Source of the DNA: an uncultured Acidobacteriota bacterium
GTDB lineage: Bacteria; Acidobacteriota; Vicinamibacteria; Fen-336
Assembly (NCBI GenBank): GCA_902826455.1
Contig: CADEEV010000001.1
Location: 1-64,000, forward strand
DNA length: 64,000 bases
Direction of reading: 5' to 3'
Position 1 is the stretch's first letter; the number at the start of each line of letters is the position of its first letter. Positions 32,895 through 41,688 of this stretch are shown here, piece by piece. The notes below the pieces were generated by a model, which searched no databases, was not told the origin of the DNA, and saw nothing but the letters and a program-made list of their open reading frames with translations. The translations under genes and the position numbers were made by a program.

Positions 32895-33919
32895 GGCTGT
32901 TGCGCCGCGTCCTCGGCGCCCTCGTCGTCCTGGCCGTGCTGGGCGCGGCCGGCCTCGCGTACCTCAACTACACGCCGGTCGGCGACAGCGCCGCCCACCC
33001 GTTCAACCAGGACCGCAACGCCGTGTGGCTGGAGCACCGCTGGCTCGAGCGCGAGCACCCCGTCGAGGAGATGGAGACCCTGTTCGCGAGCCTCGAGGCC
33101 CACGGCATCCGCTACGTCTTCCCGCACCTCATCCCCTTCAACGCCGCCGGCCGGCTGCCCGTCCACAGCCGCGAGCAGATGCGCGCCTTCATCGCGACGG
33201 CGCGCCGCGTCGCGCCCGAGATCAAGATCCTGCCGTGGGTCGGGGGCCTCCGCCTGGGCTACAAGCGCCAGCGGGTCGGCACCCTGGACCTGGCCGACCT
33301 CGGCCAGCGCCAGCGCATCGTCGCCGAGTGCCGCGGGCTCGTGGACGAGGGCTTCGACGGCATCCACGTGAACGTCGAGCCGGTCAACGACGGCAACGTG
33401 GACTTCCTCGCGTTGCTCCGGGCGCTGCGCACCGCGATCGGCCCCGATCGCATGCTGTCGATCTCGGCGATCCGCCCCGGGCCCGTCGCCCTGCCGATGG
33501 CGCCCAACTTCTTCTGGACCCCCGCGTACTACGGGCGGGTCGGCGGCGTCGTGGACCAGATCGCGGTGATGGCCTACGACACCGGGCTGCCGACGGCGCC
33601 GCTCTACCAGCGCTACGTGTCCTGGGCGTCCCGCACGACGACGCGCGCCCTCGTGGGGGCGGGCCCCAGCGTCCGGGTGCTGATCGGCGTGCCGACCTAC
33701 GATCCGAGCGGTCTCATGCACCGCGCGGGCGTCGAGACCCCCGAGAACGCCATTCTCGGAATCGTCTCCGGGCTGCGGGGCGTCGGTGGAGGAGGCACGT
33801 TCGAGGGCATCGCCCTGTACGCGGAGTGGACTACCGACGACGCCGAATGGGCCGAGTACGAGCGCTTCTGGAGAGGCGGCGCGCCGCCGCGGGTCGCGCC
33901 GGCCGCGCCCCAGGACTAG
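32891..33919 (+). CDS. Membrane-anchored GH18-like TIM-barrel protein
   Basis: The 342-residue protein has an N-terminal membrane anchor or uncleaved signal (about 5-25) and an extracytoplasmic TIM barrel with glycoside hydrolase family 18 features. The active-site strand reads [11 protein letters not shown], compared with the GH18 D-G-x-D-x-D-x-E: the first Asp and the catalytic Glu are present, while the two middle aspartates are His and Asn. Y-D-T-G-L-P after Q-I-A-V-M-A is the usual Y/M-x-Y-D strand. It may bind or slowly hydrolyse a glycan such as peptidoglycan or chitin-like material; weak or changed activity is likely. It ends in a CTAG shared with the convergent ABC gene. Confidence 0.6.
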   Translation: MRLLRRVLGALVVLAVLGAAGLAYLNYTPVGDSAAHPFNQDRNAVWLEHRWLEREHPVEEMETLFASLEAHGIRYVFPHLIPFNAAGRLPVHSREQMRAFIATARRVAPEIKILPWVGGLRLGYKRQRVGTLDLADLGQRQRIVAECRGLVDEGFDGIHVNVEPVNDGNVDFLALLRALRTAIGPDRMLSISAIRPGPVALPMAPNFFWTPAYYGRVGGVVDQIAVMAYDTGLPTAPLYQRYVSWASRTTTRALVGAGPSVRVLIGVPTYDPSGLMHRAGVETPENAILGIVSGLRGVGGGGTFEGIALYAEWTTDDAEWAEYERFWRGGAPPRVAPAAPQD

Positions 33920-34626
33920 GCCGCGACCGTGCGGTCCTCGGTGATCTGACCGTCGCGGATCTGCACCACGCGTCGGGCCAGCTTCGCGACCGCCGAGTCG
34001 TGGGTGATCATGACGATGGTCTGGCCGTTCGCATGGAGATCGCCGAAGAGGCCGACGATCCCCTTGCCCGAGCCCGAGTCCAGGTTGCCCGTGGGCTCGT
34101 CCGCCAGGATGATCGCCGGCTCGTTGACGAGGGCGCGGGCGATCGCGACGCGCTGCATCTGGCCGCCCGAGAGCTCCGTCGGCTTGTGCTCCATGCGGTC
34201 CTGGAGCTCGACCTTCTCCAGCATGGCCGCCGCGCGCTCGCGCCGCTCCCGGGCCGAGACGCCGGCGAAGAGCAGGGGCAGCTCGACGTTCTCGAGGGCG
34301 CTCGCGTAGGGCAGCAGGTTGAAGTTCTGGAACACGAACCCGATGTGGCGGTTGCGGATCTCGGCCAGGCGGTTGCGGTCGAGGCCGCCCACGGTCTCGC
34401 CCGAGAGCACGTACTCCCCCGACGACGGCGTGTCGAGACAGCCGATGATGTTCATCAGCGTCGACTTTCCCGAGCCCGAGGGACCCACGATCGCCACGTA
34501 CTCGTTGCGCGGGATGTCGAGGTCGATGCCGCGCAGCGCCTCGACTTCGACGCGGCCGGTCGAGTACACCTTGCGGATCTGCCGCATGCGGATCATCTGG
34601 CCGTCCCGGCCCTTGTCGTCGCTCAC
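33916..34626 (-). CDS. ABC transporter ATP-binding protein, MacB/LolD type
   Basis: A 236-residue stand-alone ATPase with Walker A G-P-S-G-S-G-K-S, signature L-S-G-G-Q-M-Q-R, Walker [14 protein letters not shown] and H-loop M-I-T-H-D. The T-G-N-L-D-S segment is typical of the LolD/MacB/FtsE group that drives mechanotransmission and not transport through its own pore. It is the last gene of an operon of adaptor, two permeases and ATPase (37-34 kb), with which it should form a tripartite exporter or lipoprotein/antibiotic pump. The stop codon shares CTAG with the GH18-like gene. Confidence 0.92.
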   Translation of the reverse strand: MSDDKGRDGQMIRMRQIRKVYSTGRVEVEALRGIDLDIPRNEYVAIVGPSGSGKSTLMNIIGCLDTPSSGEYVLSGETVGGLDRNRLAEIRNRHIGFVFQNFNLLPYASALENVELPLLFAGVSARERRERAAAMLEKVELQDRMEHKPTELSGGQMQRVAIARALVNEPAIILADEPTGNLDSGSGKGIVGLFGDLHANGQTIVMITHDSAVAKLARRVVQIRDGQITEDRTVAA

Positions 34627-34647
34627 CGATTTCGTCGCTCCTCTTCG

Positions 34648-35925
34648 CTACTCGTAGCGCAGCGAGACCGCGGGGTTGACCGAGGCCGCCCGGCGCGCGG
34701 GGAAGTAACCGGCGAGGGCACCGATCGTCCCCAGGATGAAGGACGTCGCCGCCGCGATCGCGGGGGAGAACGTGGGCCTCCCTAGGAAATCGAAGGCCGC
34801 GTCCTTGAGGGGCAGCAGCGAGACGCCCACGATGAGCATCAGGGCCAGCGCCGTGCCCATGAGCCCGCCCACGACCGTCATCAGCAGCGCCTCGAGGATG
34901 AAGGGCGTCATCACCTGGCGCATCTTGGCGCCGAGCGCCATCTTCACCCCGATCTCCCGGGTGCGCTCCTTGACGACGGCGTACATGATGTTCGCGACGC
35001 CCATGCCTCCCACGAACAGCGTCAGCGTGCCGATCACGCCCAGGAACATCTGGATGCCGAGGCCGATGTTCGCGACGATGCGCTGGTCCTCGCGGGTGTC
35101 CCAGACCGAGAGCGCGCGCTCGTCCTCGGGGTCGAATCGGTACTTGGCGGCGAGGGTCCGGTAGATCTGCCACTTGGCCTGGTCGGCGAGCTCCAGGCTC
35201 ACGGGCCGGTAGACGATGTCCTCGATCTTGCTGTCCGTGAACATCGACTTGAAGGTGGCCGACGGGATCGACGCCTGGTTCTTGTCGGGCCCGCTGTACA
35301 TCCCCATCATCGTCTTGGGCTGCATCACGCCGATCACGAGGAACGTGGACTGGTTGATCTGCAGCGTACGGCCCACGACCTCCTGGCTGCCGAACAGATC
35401 GTCGGCGAGCTCCTCGCCGAGCACGATCACGCGGCGCTTCTCCGACATGTCGGCTTCGTCGATGAAGCGGCCGCCGGCCTGCGGAATGATGTTGCGCAGC
35501 TGGCCGAAGGTCGGATCGACGCCCCGGATCCGCGCGTTCACGGTTTTGGCTCCGACCGTCAGGCCGCGCCGGATCGCATACTCCCGCGACAGCGACGCGA
35601 TCTCCGGGATGCGCTGGGCCAGCAGGTCGGCATCCTCGTCACGGAACGCGATCGCGCGCCCCGAAGGCAGGCCGTTGTAGGCGCGGGTCGTGGAGCCGCC
35701 CCAGAGCACGCCGATGCCCCCTTCGCCCATGCCGCGCTTGCCCTTGTTGAAGGCGCGCTTCAGCCCTTCGCCGAAGGACAGCAGCAGCACGATCGAGAGC
35801 GTGCCCCAGGCGATCGCGAGGACCGTGAGGGCGATGCGCTTCGTCTGGCGCGCGGCGTCCGTCCGGAACAGCCTCCAGACGAGGAGCAGCTCGGCCCGCA
35901 GCACCTCGAAGCGCCTGGCGCTCAC
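34648..35925 (-). CDS. FtsX/MacB-type ABC permease (second)
   Basis: The 425-residue protein has the MacB permease layout: one span at about 20-42, a large periplasmic MacB-PCD domain and three C-terminal spans (about 290-420) including the R-T-R-E-I-G-V-K-M-A-L-G-A coupling-helix motif. It ends in F-P-A-R-R-A-A-S-V-N-P, the usual C-terminal hallmark. A GTG at 35925 overlaps the stop of the first permease gene (GTGA). An upstream in-frame extension lies inside that gene and is not coding. The two permeases are similar in length and plan but not identical, so the pump probably contains a permease heterodimer. Confidence 0.88.
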   Translation of the reverse strand: MSARRFEVLRAELLLVWRLFRTDAARQTKRIALTVLAIAWGTLSIVLLLSFGEGLKRAFNKGKRGMGEGGIGVLWGGSTTRAYNGLPSGRAIAFRDEDADLLAQRIPEIASLSREYAIRRGLTVGAKTVNARIRGVDPTFGQLRNIIPQAGGRFIDEADMSEKRRVIVLGEELADDLFGSQEVVGRTLQINQSTFLVIGVMQPKTMMGMYSGPDKNQASIPSATFKSMFTDSKIEDIVYRPVSLELADQAKWQIYRTLAAKYRFDPEDERALSVWDTREDQRIVANIGLGIQMFLGVIGTLTLFVGGMGVANIMYAVVKERTREIGVKMALGAKMRQVMTPFILEALLMTVVGGLMGTALALMLIVGVSLLPLKDAAFDFLGRPTFSPAIAAATSFILGTIGALAGYFPARRAASVNPAVSLRYE

Positions 35926-37151
35926 GAGAGCTTCAGGGCCACGACGGGGTCGAGGAGCGACGCGCGCCGGGCGGGGAAGTAGCCGGCCACTCCGCCGATC
36001 AGGCCCAGAAGCAGCGTCGTGGTGAGCAGCACGACCGGCGACGCTTCCGGCGTGCCGACGTACTCGTCGAGGGACGCCGGGAAGACGGCCATGACGCCCA
36101 GCGTGATCGCGAACCCGATGAGGCCGCCGACCGCGGTGAGGGTGAGCGTCTCGGCCAGGAACTGACGCAGGATGAAGCCGGGCTTGGCGCCCACGGCGAG
36201 CTTCACGCCGATCTCGCGGGTGCGCTCCTCGACCACGACGTACATGATGTTGGAGACGCCGATCCCGCCCACCATGAGGGTGAACGAGCCGATGATCGCG
36301 AGGAACGCCCGGAAGACGCCGAAGAACGTGCGGAAGAATTTCTCGCCCTCGGTCGTGTCCCACATGCCGATCGCTTCCTTGTCGGCGGGGTCGAAGTTCT
36401 TGCGCCGGGCCAGCACCTCGTAGACCTGGCGCGTCACCGCCGGGACGTCGGCCATGGTCTTCGCCTGGAAGACGAAGTTGCTCACGTAGCGCTCGCTGAA
36501 GAGCCCCTGGAACGTGGCGCCGGGAATGAAGGCCTTGTCCTTGTCGCGGCCGCTGTAGCTCGAGTCCTGGGCCTTCGCCTCCATCACGCCGATCACGAGG
36601 AACGGGATGTTGTCGATCATGACCGTCTTGCCGACGGCGTCCTGCTCGCCGAACAGGTCGGTCTTGAGCTTGTCGCCCAGGAACACCACGCGCCGGCGCC
36701 GGTCCACGTCGAGGTCGTTCACGTAGCGCCCGCCGGCCGCGGGGATGATGTTGCGCATGACCGCGAAGACGGGGTTGTTCGCGGAGATCTCGGGGGTGAG
36801 CCGCACCCGCTCACGCCGGAAGGCCTTGGTCGACTCCGAGTACTCTCCCGAGAACACCGCGTTGGGGATCTCGCGGCGCAGCGCGTCGATGTCCTCCTCG
36901 TTCACCTTGATCGGGCGGCCCTTGCCGAGGCCCTGCCACGGGATCGACGTGCGGGCCGGCCAGGCGATCACGATGCCGTCGCCGAGCCCCGCCTGGTTCT
37001 TGCGGATGCGCTTCTCGAGGGCCTCGCCGAAGGACACCAGGAGCGAGACCGACACGGTGCCCCAGGTGATCCCGAACAGCGTGAGGAGCGTGCGCATCTT
37101 CTGGTGGCGCACGTCCTGCAGCATCTGCCGGATGAAGGCGAGGGACGTCAT
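35922..37151 (-). CDS. FtsX/MacB-type ABC permease (first)
   Basis: A 409-residue permease of the MacB-PCD/FtsX family: one N-terminal span (R-T-L-L-T-L-F-G-I-T-W-G-T-V), a periplasmic domain, and three C-terminal spans with E-E-R-T-R-E-I-G-V-K-L-A-V-G-A-K and a terminal F-P-A-R-R-A-S-L-L-D-P-V. There is no fused ATPase domain, unlike E. coli MacB; the ATPase is the third gene after it. It begins 3 bases after the adaptor stop, giving an adaptor-permease-permease-ATPase operon. Confidence 0.88.
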   Translation of the reverse strand: MTSLAFIRQMLQDVRHQKMRTLLTLFGITWGTVSVSLLVSFGEALEKRIRKNQAGLGDGIVIAWPARTSIPWQGLGKGRPIKVNEEDIDALRREIPNAVFSGEYSESTKAFRRERVRLTPEISANNPVFAVMRNIIPAAGGRYVNDLDVDRRRRVVFLGDKLKTDLFGEQDAVGKTVMIDNIPFLVIGVMEAKAQDSSYSGRDKDKAFIPGATFQGLFSERYVSNFVFQAKTMADVPAVTRQVYEVLARRKNFDPADKEAIGMWDTTEGEKFFRTFFGVFRAFLAIIGSFTLMVGGIGVSNIMYVVVEERTREIGVKLAVGAKPGFILRQFLAETLTLTAVGGLIGFAITLGVMAVFPASLDEYVGTPEASPVVLLTTTLLLGLIGGVAGYFPARRASLLDPVVALKLS

Positions 37152-37154
37152 GGC

Positions 37155-38249
37155 CTACTCGATCTTCTTCGGCGGCCGCTCGACGACCGGGTCGTTCTGC
37201 TTCAGCCCCTCGACGACCTCGACGTTGATGCCGTCGGAGAGCCCCGCCTTGATCTCCTTCTTCACCGGCTCGGCGTCGGGCGTCGCGCCCGGCAGCTCGA
37301 CGGTGGCCTTCCCGTCGACGAAGGTCACGAGCCGCTCCGGCACCAGCAGCACGTCGGTCTTCTCGCGCACCACGATGTCCGCGTTCGCGGAGTAGCCGGC
37401 TCTCAGCACCGTGCCGGCCCCCGGGACCAGCTCGATCTCCACGTCGAACAGCGTGGCGCCCTCGGCCGTCTTGGACTTCGGAGCGATCTTGTAGACCTTG
37501 CCGTCCACCTTGGCGTCCGGCAAGGCGCCCACCTTGATGCGCGCCGGCATCTGCTCGTGGAGCTTGCCCACGTCGATCTCGTCGACGGTGCCCTTGAACA
37601 CCAGCGTGCTCATGTCGGCGAGGTTCGTGAGGGCCGTGCCGGCCTGGTAGGAGGTGAGGGGAACCACCGGATCGCCCTCGTTCACGAGCAGCTCGAGCAC
37701 CGTGCCGTCGATCGGGGCGCGGATGATCGACTCGACGTCCATGCGCGCGGTCTTCACGCGACCCTTCTCGACGAGGGCGAGACGCTCGGTGGAGAGGCCG
37801 AGGCGGATCTTGGCGTCCTGGATCTCCTTGTCGGCGACTTCCCAGTCCTGGCTGGCCAGGATGCCCTCGCTCTTCAGGGCCTGGGAGCGGTCGTACTTCT
37901 TCTTGGCCTGGTCGTAGATGTTCTGGGCGATCTCGACCTCGCGCCGGGCCTCGGTCAGCTCCATCGGCGTCGGGTCGGGCAGGATCTCGAACAGGGGATC
38001 GCCCGCGCGCACCCGGTCGCCGACCTCGCGATAGGACCGCTTCACGATGCCCGAGATCTTGCTCTTGACCGCGATCTCGCGCTTCGGCCGGATCGAGCCC
38101 ACGGCCAGGGCCTTCTCCACCACGGGGCCCCGGGAGACGGCGACCGTCTTGAAGGCCTTGTCCTTCTGAGAGATGGACCGGCTGTACAGGGCCGCCGCGG
38201 CTCCGCCAGCCAGCACCAGAACGCCGACGACTATAGCCCCCTTGCGCAT
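37155..38249 (-). CDS. Periplasmic adaptor (membrane fusion) protein, MacA/HlyD-like
   Basis: The 364-residue protein has an N-terminal anchor (about 5-24) and the HlyD-family order: beta-barrel/lipoyl halves around an alpha-helical hairpin (coiled coil at about 100-165 with A-R-R-E-V-E-I-A-Q-N-I-Y-D-Q-A-K-K-K), then beta-barrel and membrane-proximal domains. It would bridge the ABC permeases to an outer-membrane channel, of which none is encoded here. It is the first gene of the export operon; AAGGAAGGGG lies about ten bases before its ATG. Substrate unknown: macrolides, peptides or lipids are all possible, and the RiPP locus is only 7 kb away on the same strand. Confidence 0.88.
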   Translation of the reverse strand: MRKGAIVVGVLVLAGGAAAALYSRSISQKDKAFKTVAVSRGPVVEKALAVGSIRPKREIAVKSKISGIVKRSYREVGDRVRAGDPLFEILPDPTPMELTEARREVEIAQNIYDQAKKKYDRSQALKSEGILASQDWEVADKEIQDAKIRLGLSTERLALVEKGRVKTARMDVESIIRAPIDGTVLELLVNEGDPVVPLTSYQAGTALTNLADMSTLVFKGTVDEIDVGKLHEQMPARIKVGALPDAKVDGKVYKIAPKSKTAEGATLFDVEIELVPGAGTVLRAGYSANADIVVREKTDVLLVPERLVTFVDGKATVELPGATPDAEPVKKEIKAGLSDGINVEVVEGLKQNDPVVERPPKKIE

Positions 38250-38334
38250 TTTTCCCGGACCCCTTCCTTATGGCGATGAGACACCGTATGAGACGCACGA
38301 AACCTGTGAAGGGTTCGGAAATCCCGCGGACGGG

Positions 38335-39366
38335 CTACTTCCAGATGATCTGGTTCTTGTACACGTCGCCCCGGTCGGTGGTGACCGTGACGTCCAGGGC
38401 CCAGGCCGTGGTGGAGTCGCGCCAGACGTCGCTCAACGCTCCCAGCAGGACCCGGGCCTTGGGCGCCACCTGGTCCGACTGGGACACCATCGGGGCGCTC
38501 GAGAGCCGTCCGTTCACGCTGGTCGCGACGAACACCTGCTTGATCCCGATGGGCCGTGAGCCGTCGTTGATGAGGAAGACGTTGACCGTGTAGCGCTCGC
38601 CCGGCTTGACCTGGGCCGGCGCCACGTCGAAGGTGACGCGCCCCAGCACGTCCGGAGCGCGCTTCAGGTCGACGCTGCTGGAATCGAAGCCGTCGAGGCC
38701 GCCGCTGACCCGCTTCCGGCTCTCCGCCGCCGTGCGCTCGAGGACGAAGCGGCGCGCGGCCGGGGCCGTCACCGGTTCGGCGGGCACGGGTCGGGCCGGC
38801 TCGGGGGCGGCGGTGACCGGGGGCGGGACGGGGGTCGGAGAGGGCCGCGGCACCGCGGCGCGCGCCGGCCGGGGCGAGCGTTCTGGGATCGCTTCGGGCG
38901 CCTGGGTCGCGGGCGGCGCGGCCGCCACGCTCTCGGGCTCGGGTGTGGGTTCGGCGACCGGCTCTTCGCTGGGGGGCGGCAGGACCGGAGCCGCATCCTT
39001 GAACACGGCGAGGTCCAGGGTCGCGGACGCCGTGCGGCCCACGAGCACCCGCAGCCCCACGTTCTGGGTCACGCCCTCGGCCACCGGCAGCTCGGGGACC
39101 TCGACGCGCAGCTCCGTGACGGTCGCGCTGATGACGCGGCCGGTCCGGTCCCCGAACAGGACCACGTTGCCCTGGGGGGTCGGCGCGAAGCCCCGGCCCC
39201 GGACCGTGATCGCGTCGCCGGCACGCACCCGGCCCGGGTCGACGCCCGACAGCGTGGGGCCCAGGCCGCGCAGGAACACGTAGGCCAGCATCCCCGTGCC
39301 GCCCAGGAACAGCAGCGCGGCCAATACGAGGACGAGCGTCGAGCCGCCCGACCGCTGTTCATTCAT
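38335..39366 (-). CDS. Membrane-anchored IPT/TIG-domain protein
   Basis: The 343-residue protein has one N-terminal span (about 10-33), an IPT/TIG immunoglobulin-like domain at about 37-115 with A-G-D-A-I-T-V-R-G-R-G-F-A-P, a linker of about 125-205 made mainly of Pro, Ala and Glu, and a C-terminal beta-rich domain at about 230-343 (C-terminal N-V-F-L-I-N-D-G-S-R-P-I-G-I-K). It is an extracytoplasmic binding or structural protein; I cannot name a partner. A TAGAAT -10 box (39390-39385, minus) lies 18 bases before the ATG, so the gene has its own promoter. It ends 85 bases before the adaptor gene, and might be co-transcribed with the exporter. Confidence 0.6.
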   Translation of the reverse strand: MNEQRSGGSTLVLVLAALLFLGGTGMLAYVFLRGLGPTLSGVDPGRVRAGDAITVRGRGFAPTPQGNVVLFGDRTGRVISATVTELRVEVPELPVAEGVTQNVGLRVLVGRTASATLDLAVFKDAAPVLPPPSEEPVAEPTPEPESVAAAPPATQAPEAIPERSPRPARAAVPRPSPTPVPPPVTAAPEPARPVPAEPVTAPAARRFVLERTAAESRKRVSGGLDGFDSSSVDLKRAPDVLGRVTFDVAPAQVKPGERYTVNVFLINDGSRPIGIKQVFVATSVNGRLSSAPMVSQSDQVAPKARVLLGALSDVWRDSTTAWALDVTVTTDRGDVYKNQIIWK

Positions 39367-39410
39367 GATCGACGAAGTGGGCCGATTCTAGGCGCGGCCG
39401 GAGAAGGGGG

Positions 39411-39824
39411 TCAAGGGCGCGTGACGGTGAGGCGGACGCGATAGTCGGCGGCGGGGATGGGGTCGGGGGCCGCGGGATACGGCTGCAGCGTGTCGAGCTT
39501 CACGACGAAGCCTTCGAAGCTTCCCCTGGAATCGGCGATGGGATCGGTCTTGAGGGTCAGGTGCCTCGAAGTCGACGGCAGGCGCCGCAACGCGAGCTCG
39601 ACCACACCCTCGCCGGCGCGGATGCAGACCACGTTCGAGGGGCAGCGCGAGTCCGAGCTTACGCCCTCGAAGGTCACGACGAGCAGTTCGTCGGCGATCG
39701 CCGCCGCCTCGCCGGGCCGCAGCTCGAAGGCTTCGCCCAGGCGCGCGCTGCGCGACGGCGTGGTCGCGGAATCGCACGCGGAGAGGCCCAGCACCAGCGC
39801 GACGGCAAGGAGTGTTCTCTTCAT
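39411..39824 (-). CDS. Small lipoprotein with a D-S-R-C-P-x-x-V-x-C motif
   Basis: A 137-residue secreted lipoprotein: the lipobox L-S-A-C is at 14-17 with C17 as the lipidated residue. The mature part has D-S-R-C-P-S-N-V-V-C-I-R-A-G-E-G, a disulphide-loop motif that occurs in many small predicted lipoproteins of Gram-negative soil bacteria; no function is established. The protein is mainly beta strand. The gene lies 13 bases after the radical SAM gene stop, on the same strand, and ahead of the IPT/TIG gene, so the three may be co-transcribed. Confidence 0.7.
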   Translation of the reverse strand: MKRTLLAVALVLGLSACDSATTPSRSARLGEAFELRPGEAAAIADELLVVTFEGVSSDSRCPSNVVCIRAGEGVVELALRRLPSTSRHLTLKTDPIADSRGSFEGFVVKLDTLQPYPAAPDPIPAADYRVRLTVTRP

Positions 39825-39837
39825 GAATCCTCTCGAA

Positions 39838-41643
39838 TCAGGCCCCCGCCATCTTCAAGTAGTACGGCGACGTTCCCATGGCCTTCCATTTGTCCGGCAG
39901 CTTGTAGCCCGGGTTGGGCGTCTCGATGCAGACCCCGCATCGGATGCAGCCCTGGATCTCGGGGCAGTGGGGCGAGAGCCGCTCGGCGGCGCTCTTGTCG
40001 AGCTCGCGCAGGTAGTAGCTCTTGGCGACGCCGTTGTCCACGATGTCCCAGGGCAGGATCTCTTCGCGGCCGCGGCCGCGGAACAGGTAGAAGCCGGGAT
40101 CGAGACCGACGGCCTTCATCCCGCGCTTCATGTCGACGCCGTTCAGGGCCGCGTGCTCGAGGGCGGCGTCGACGCGGCGGTCGGCCAGCGCCAGGATCGA
40201 CTGGTAGACGCCGGTGCGCGCGCTCTTGATGATGGCGTCGACGTTCGGCATCTTCCCGAAGGCCTTGCGCAGGTACTGGAGCTTCTGGTCGGTCTGCTTC
40301 GGGTCTTCCATCGGGAGCCACTGGTACGGCGTGCCCGGCTTCGGGACGAACGGGTTCACCGAGGGGTGGATGCGGCCGATGCGCCCGCGCTTCTTGCCCA
40401 CGGCCAGCATGCGCTGGCGGATCTGCTCGGTGAGCGTCACGATCGCCTCGACGTCCGAGTGCTCTTCCCAGGGCAGCCCCACCATGTAGTAGAGCTTCAG
40501 GTTCTGGATGCCGTTCTCGAAGATCCAGGTGGCCTTCTCGAGGATCTCGGCGTTCGTGAACTGCTTGTTGAGGATGTGGCGCATGCGGTCGGAGCCGCAC
40601 TCCGGCGCGAGGGTCAGGCCCTGGACGCCCGTGTCGGCGAGCTTGAACACGAACTCGGGCGTCAGGTCGTCGAGGCGCAAGGACGCGACCGACACCTCGT
40701 AGTCCATGGCGGCCAGATCGTCGACGATGTCGTTGATCTCGGGGTGGTCGCAGACGGCCGTCGACACCAGGCCGATCTTCGAGGCGTGGCCGCGCACCTC
40801 GCGGGCCCGGCCCACGATCTCGCTGCGCGAGAAGCCGCGCACCGGCAGGTAGTTGTAGCCGGCCCAGCAGAAGCGGCACATGCACGGGCAGCCCCGCGAG
40901 ATCTCGACCATGAACTTCATCGACATCTCGGTGTGGGGCGTGAGGATCACCGACTGCGGCAGCGCCATCTGCTTGCCCGGCCATGCGCGCTGGCGGATCG
41001 CCGCGCCGGGGCCGTCGTAGCCCGCGACCGTGCCGTCGTCGTGATAGCGGACTTCGTGGCGCGAGGGCACGTAGAAGCCGTCCTTCTCGAGGAGCGTCGC
41101 GAGGCTGCCGCGGCGGCTGGGGGAGCCCAGGAGCGCGTTCATCATCTTCGGCACGAGCGTCTCGCCCTCGCCCACGGCCACGATGTCGGCGAAGGCCGCG
41201 AGCGGCTCCGGGTTGAGGAACATCGCCGAGCCGCCCATCAGCACCAGCGGGTCGCGATCGGTGCGGTCCTTCGAGCGCAGCGGGATGCCGGCGAGCCGCA
41301 GCATCTGCAGCACGTGGAGGTAGTCGTTCTCGAAGGAGACCGAGAACGCGATGACGTCGAAGTCCCGGAGCGGGGTCGAGGTCTCGAAGCTGGTCAGGGG
41401 TGCGCCGGAGCGCTCCAGGTCTTCCTTGTCGACGTCGTCGGGCAGGAAGGCTCGCTCGCACAGCACGTCGTCGTAGCCGTTGAAGAGCTGGTAGACGCCC
41501 TGGAAGCCCAGGTTCGACATGCCCACGAAGTACAGGTTCGGATAGGCGAGAGCGATCCGGAACGAGCCCTGCCGCTTGATGTCGGCGAGGTACACCTCCG
41601 CCTCGCGAAGTGTGCGGTGGCGTTCGTGGAGGCGGCGGCTCAT
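39838..41643 (-). CDS. B12-binding-domain radical SAM protein, TIGR03960 type
   Basis: A 601-residue radical SAM protein. The N-terminal part has a B12-binding-like fold (about 20-190), and the core has the [4Fe-4S] motif C-P-C-M-C-R-F-C (C-x3-C-x2-C with one extra Cys) in E-I-S-R-G, followed by an elongator-like barrel with G-L-T-L-A-P-E and N-L-K-L-Y-Y-M-V-G-L-P. The C-terminus has a second cysteine cluster, C-P-E-I-Q-G-C-I-R-C-G-V-C, a likely extra Fe-S site. It matches the TIGR03960 family of unknown function, usually next to a TIGR03936-type gene or to ribosome/cell-wall genes. The TIGR03936 partner is not present here. A TAGAAT box (41680-41675, minus) lies 31 bases before the ATG. Confidence 0.85.
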   Translation of the reverse strand: MSRRLHERHRTLREAEVYLADIKRQGSFRIALAYPNLYFVGMSNLGFQGVYQLFNGYDDVLCERAFLPDDVDKEDLERSGAPLTSFETSTPLRDFDVIAFSVSFENDYLHVLQMLRLAGIPLRSKDRTDRDPLVLMGGSAMFLNPEPLAAFADIVAVGEGETLVPKMMNALLGSPSRRGSLATLLEKDGFYVPSRHEVRYHDDGTVAGYDGPGAAIRQRAWPGKQMALPQSVILTPHTEMSMKFMVEISRGCPCMCRFCWAGYNYLPVRGFSRSEIVGRAREVRGHASKIGLVSTAVCDHPEINDIVDDLAAMDYEVSVASLRLDDLTPEFVFKLADTGVQGLTLAPECGSDRMRHILNKQFTNAEILEKATWIFENGIQNLKLYYMVGLPWEEHSDVEAIVTLTEQIRQRMLAVGKKRGRIGRIHPSVNPFVPKPGTPYQWLPMEDPKQTDQKLQYLRKAFGKMPNVDAIIKSARTGVYQSILALADRRVDAALEHAALNGVDMKRGMKAVGLDPGFYLFRGRGREEILPWDIVDNGVAKSYYLRELDKSAAERLSPHCPEIQGCIRCGVCIETPNPGYKLPDKWKAMGTSPYYLKMAGA

Positions 41644-41688
41644 GTCAGGCGGTCCCGTGCTTCGGGAACCCCCTATTCTAGCGCCCTT
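41644..41688 (-). promoter_or_regulatory. Promoter and leader hairpin of the radical SAM gene
   Basis: TAGAAT is read on the minus strand at 41680-41675. Between it and the ATG lies a near-palindrome, GGTTCCCG-AAGCA-CGGGACC (41670-41651), that could form a leader stem. Confidence 0.35.
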
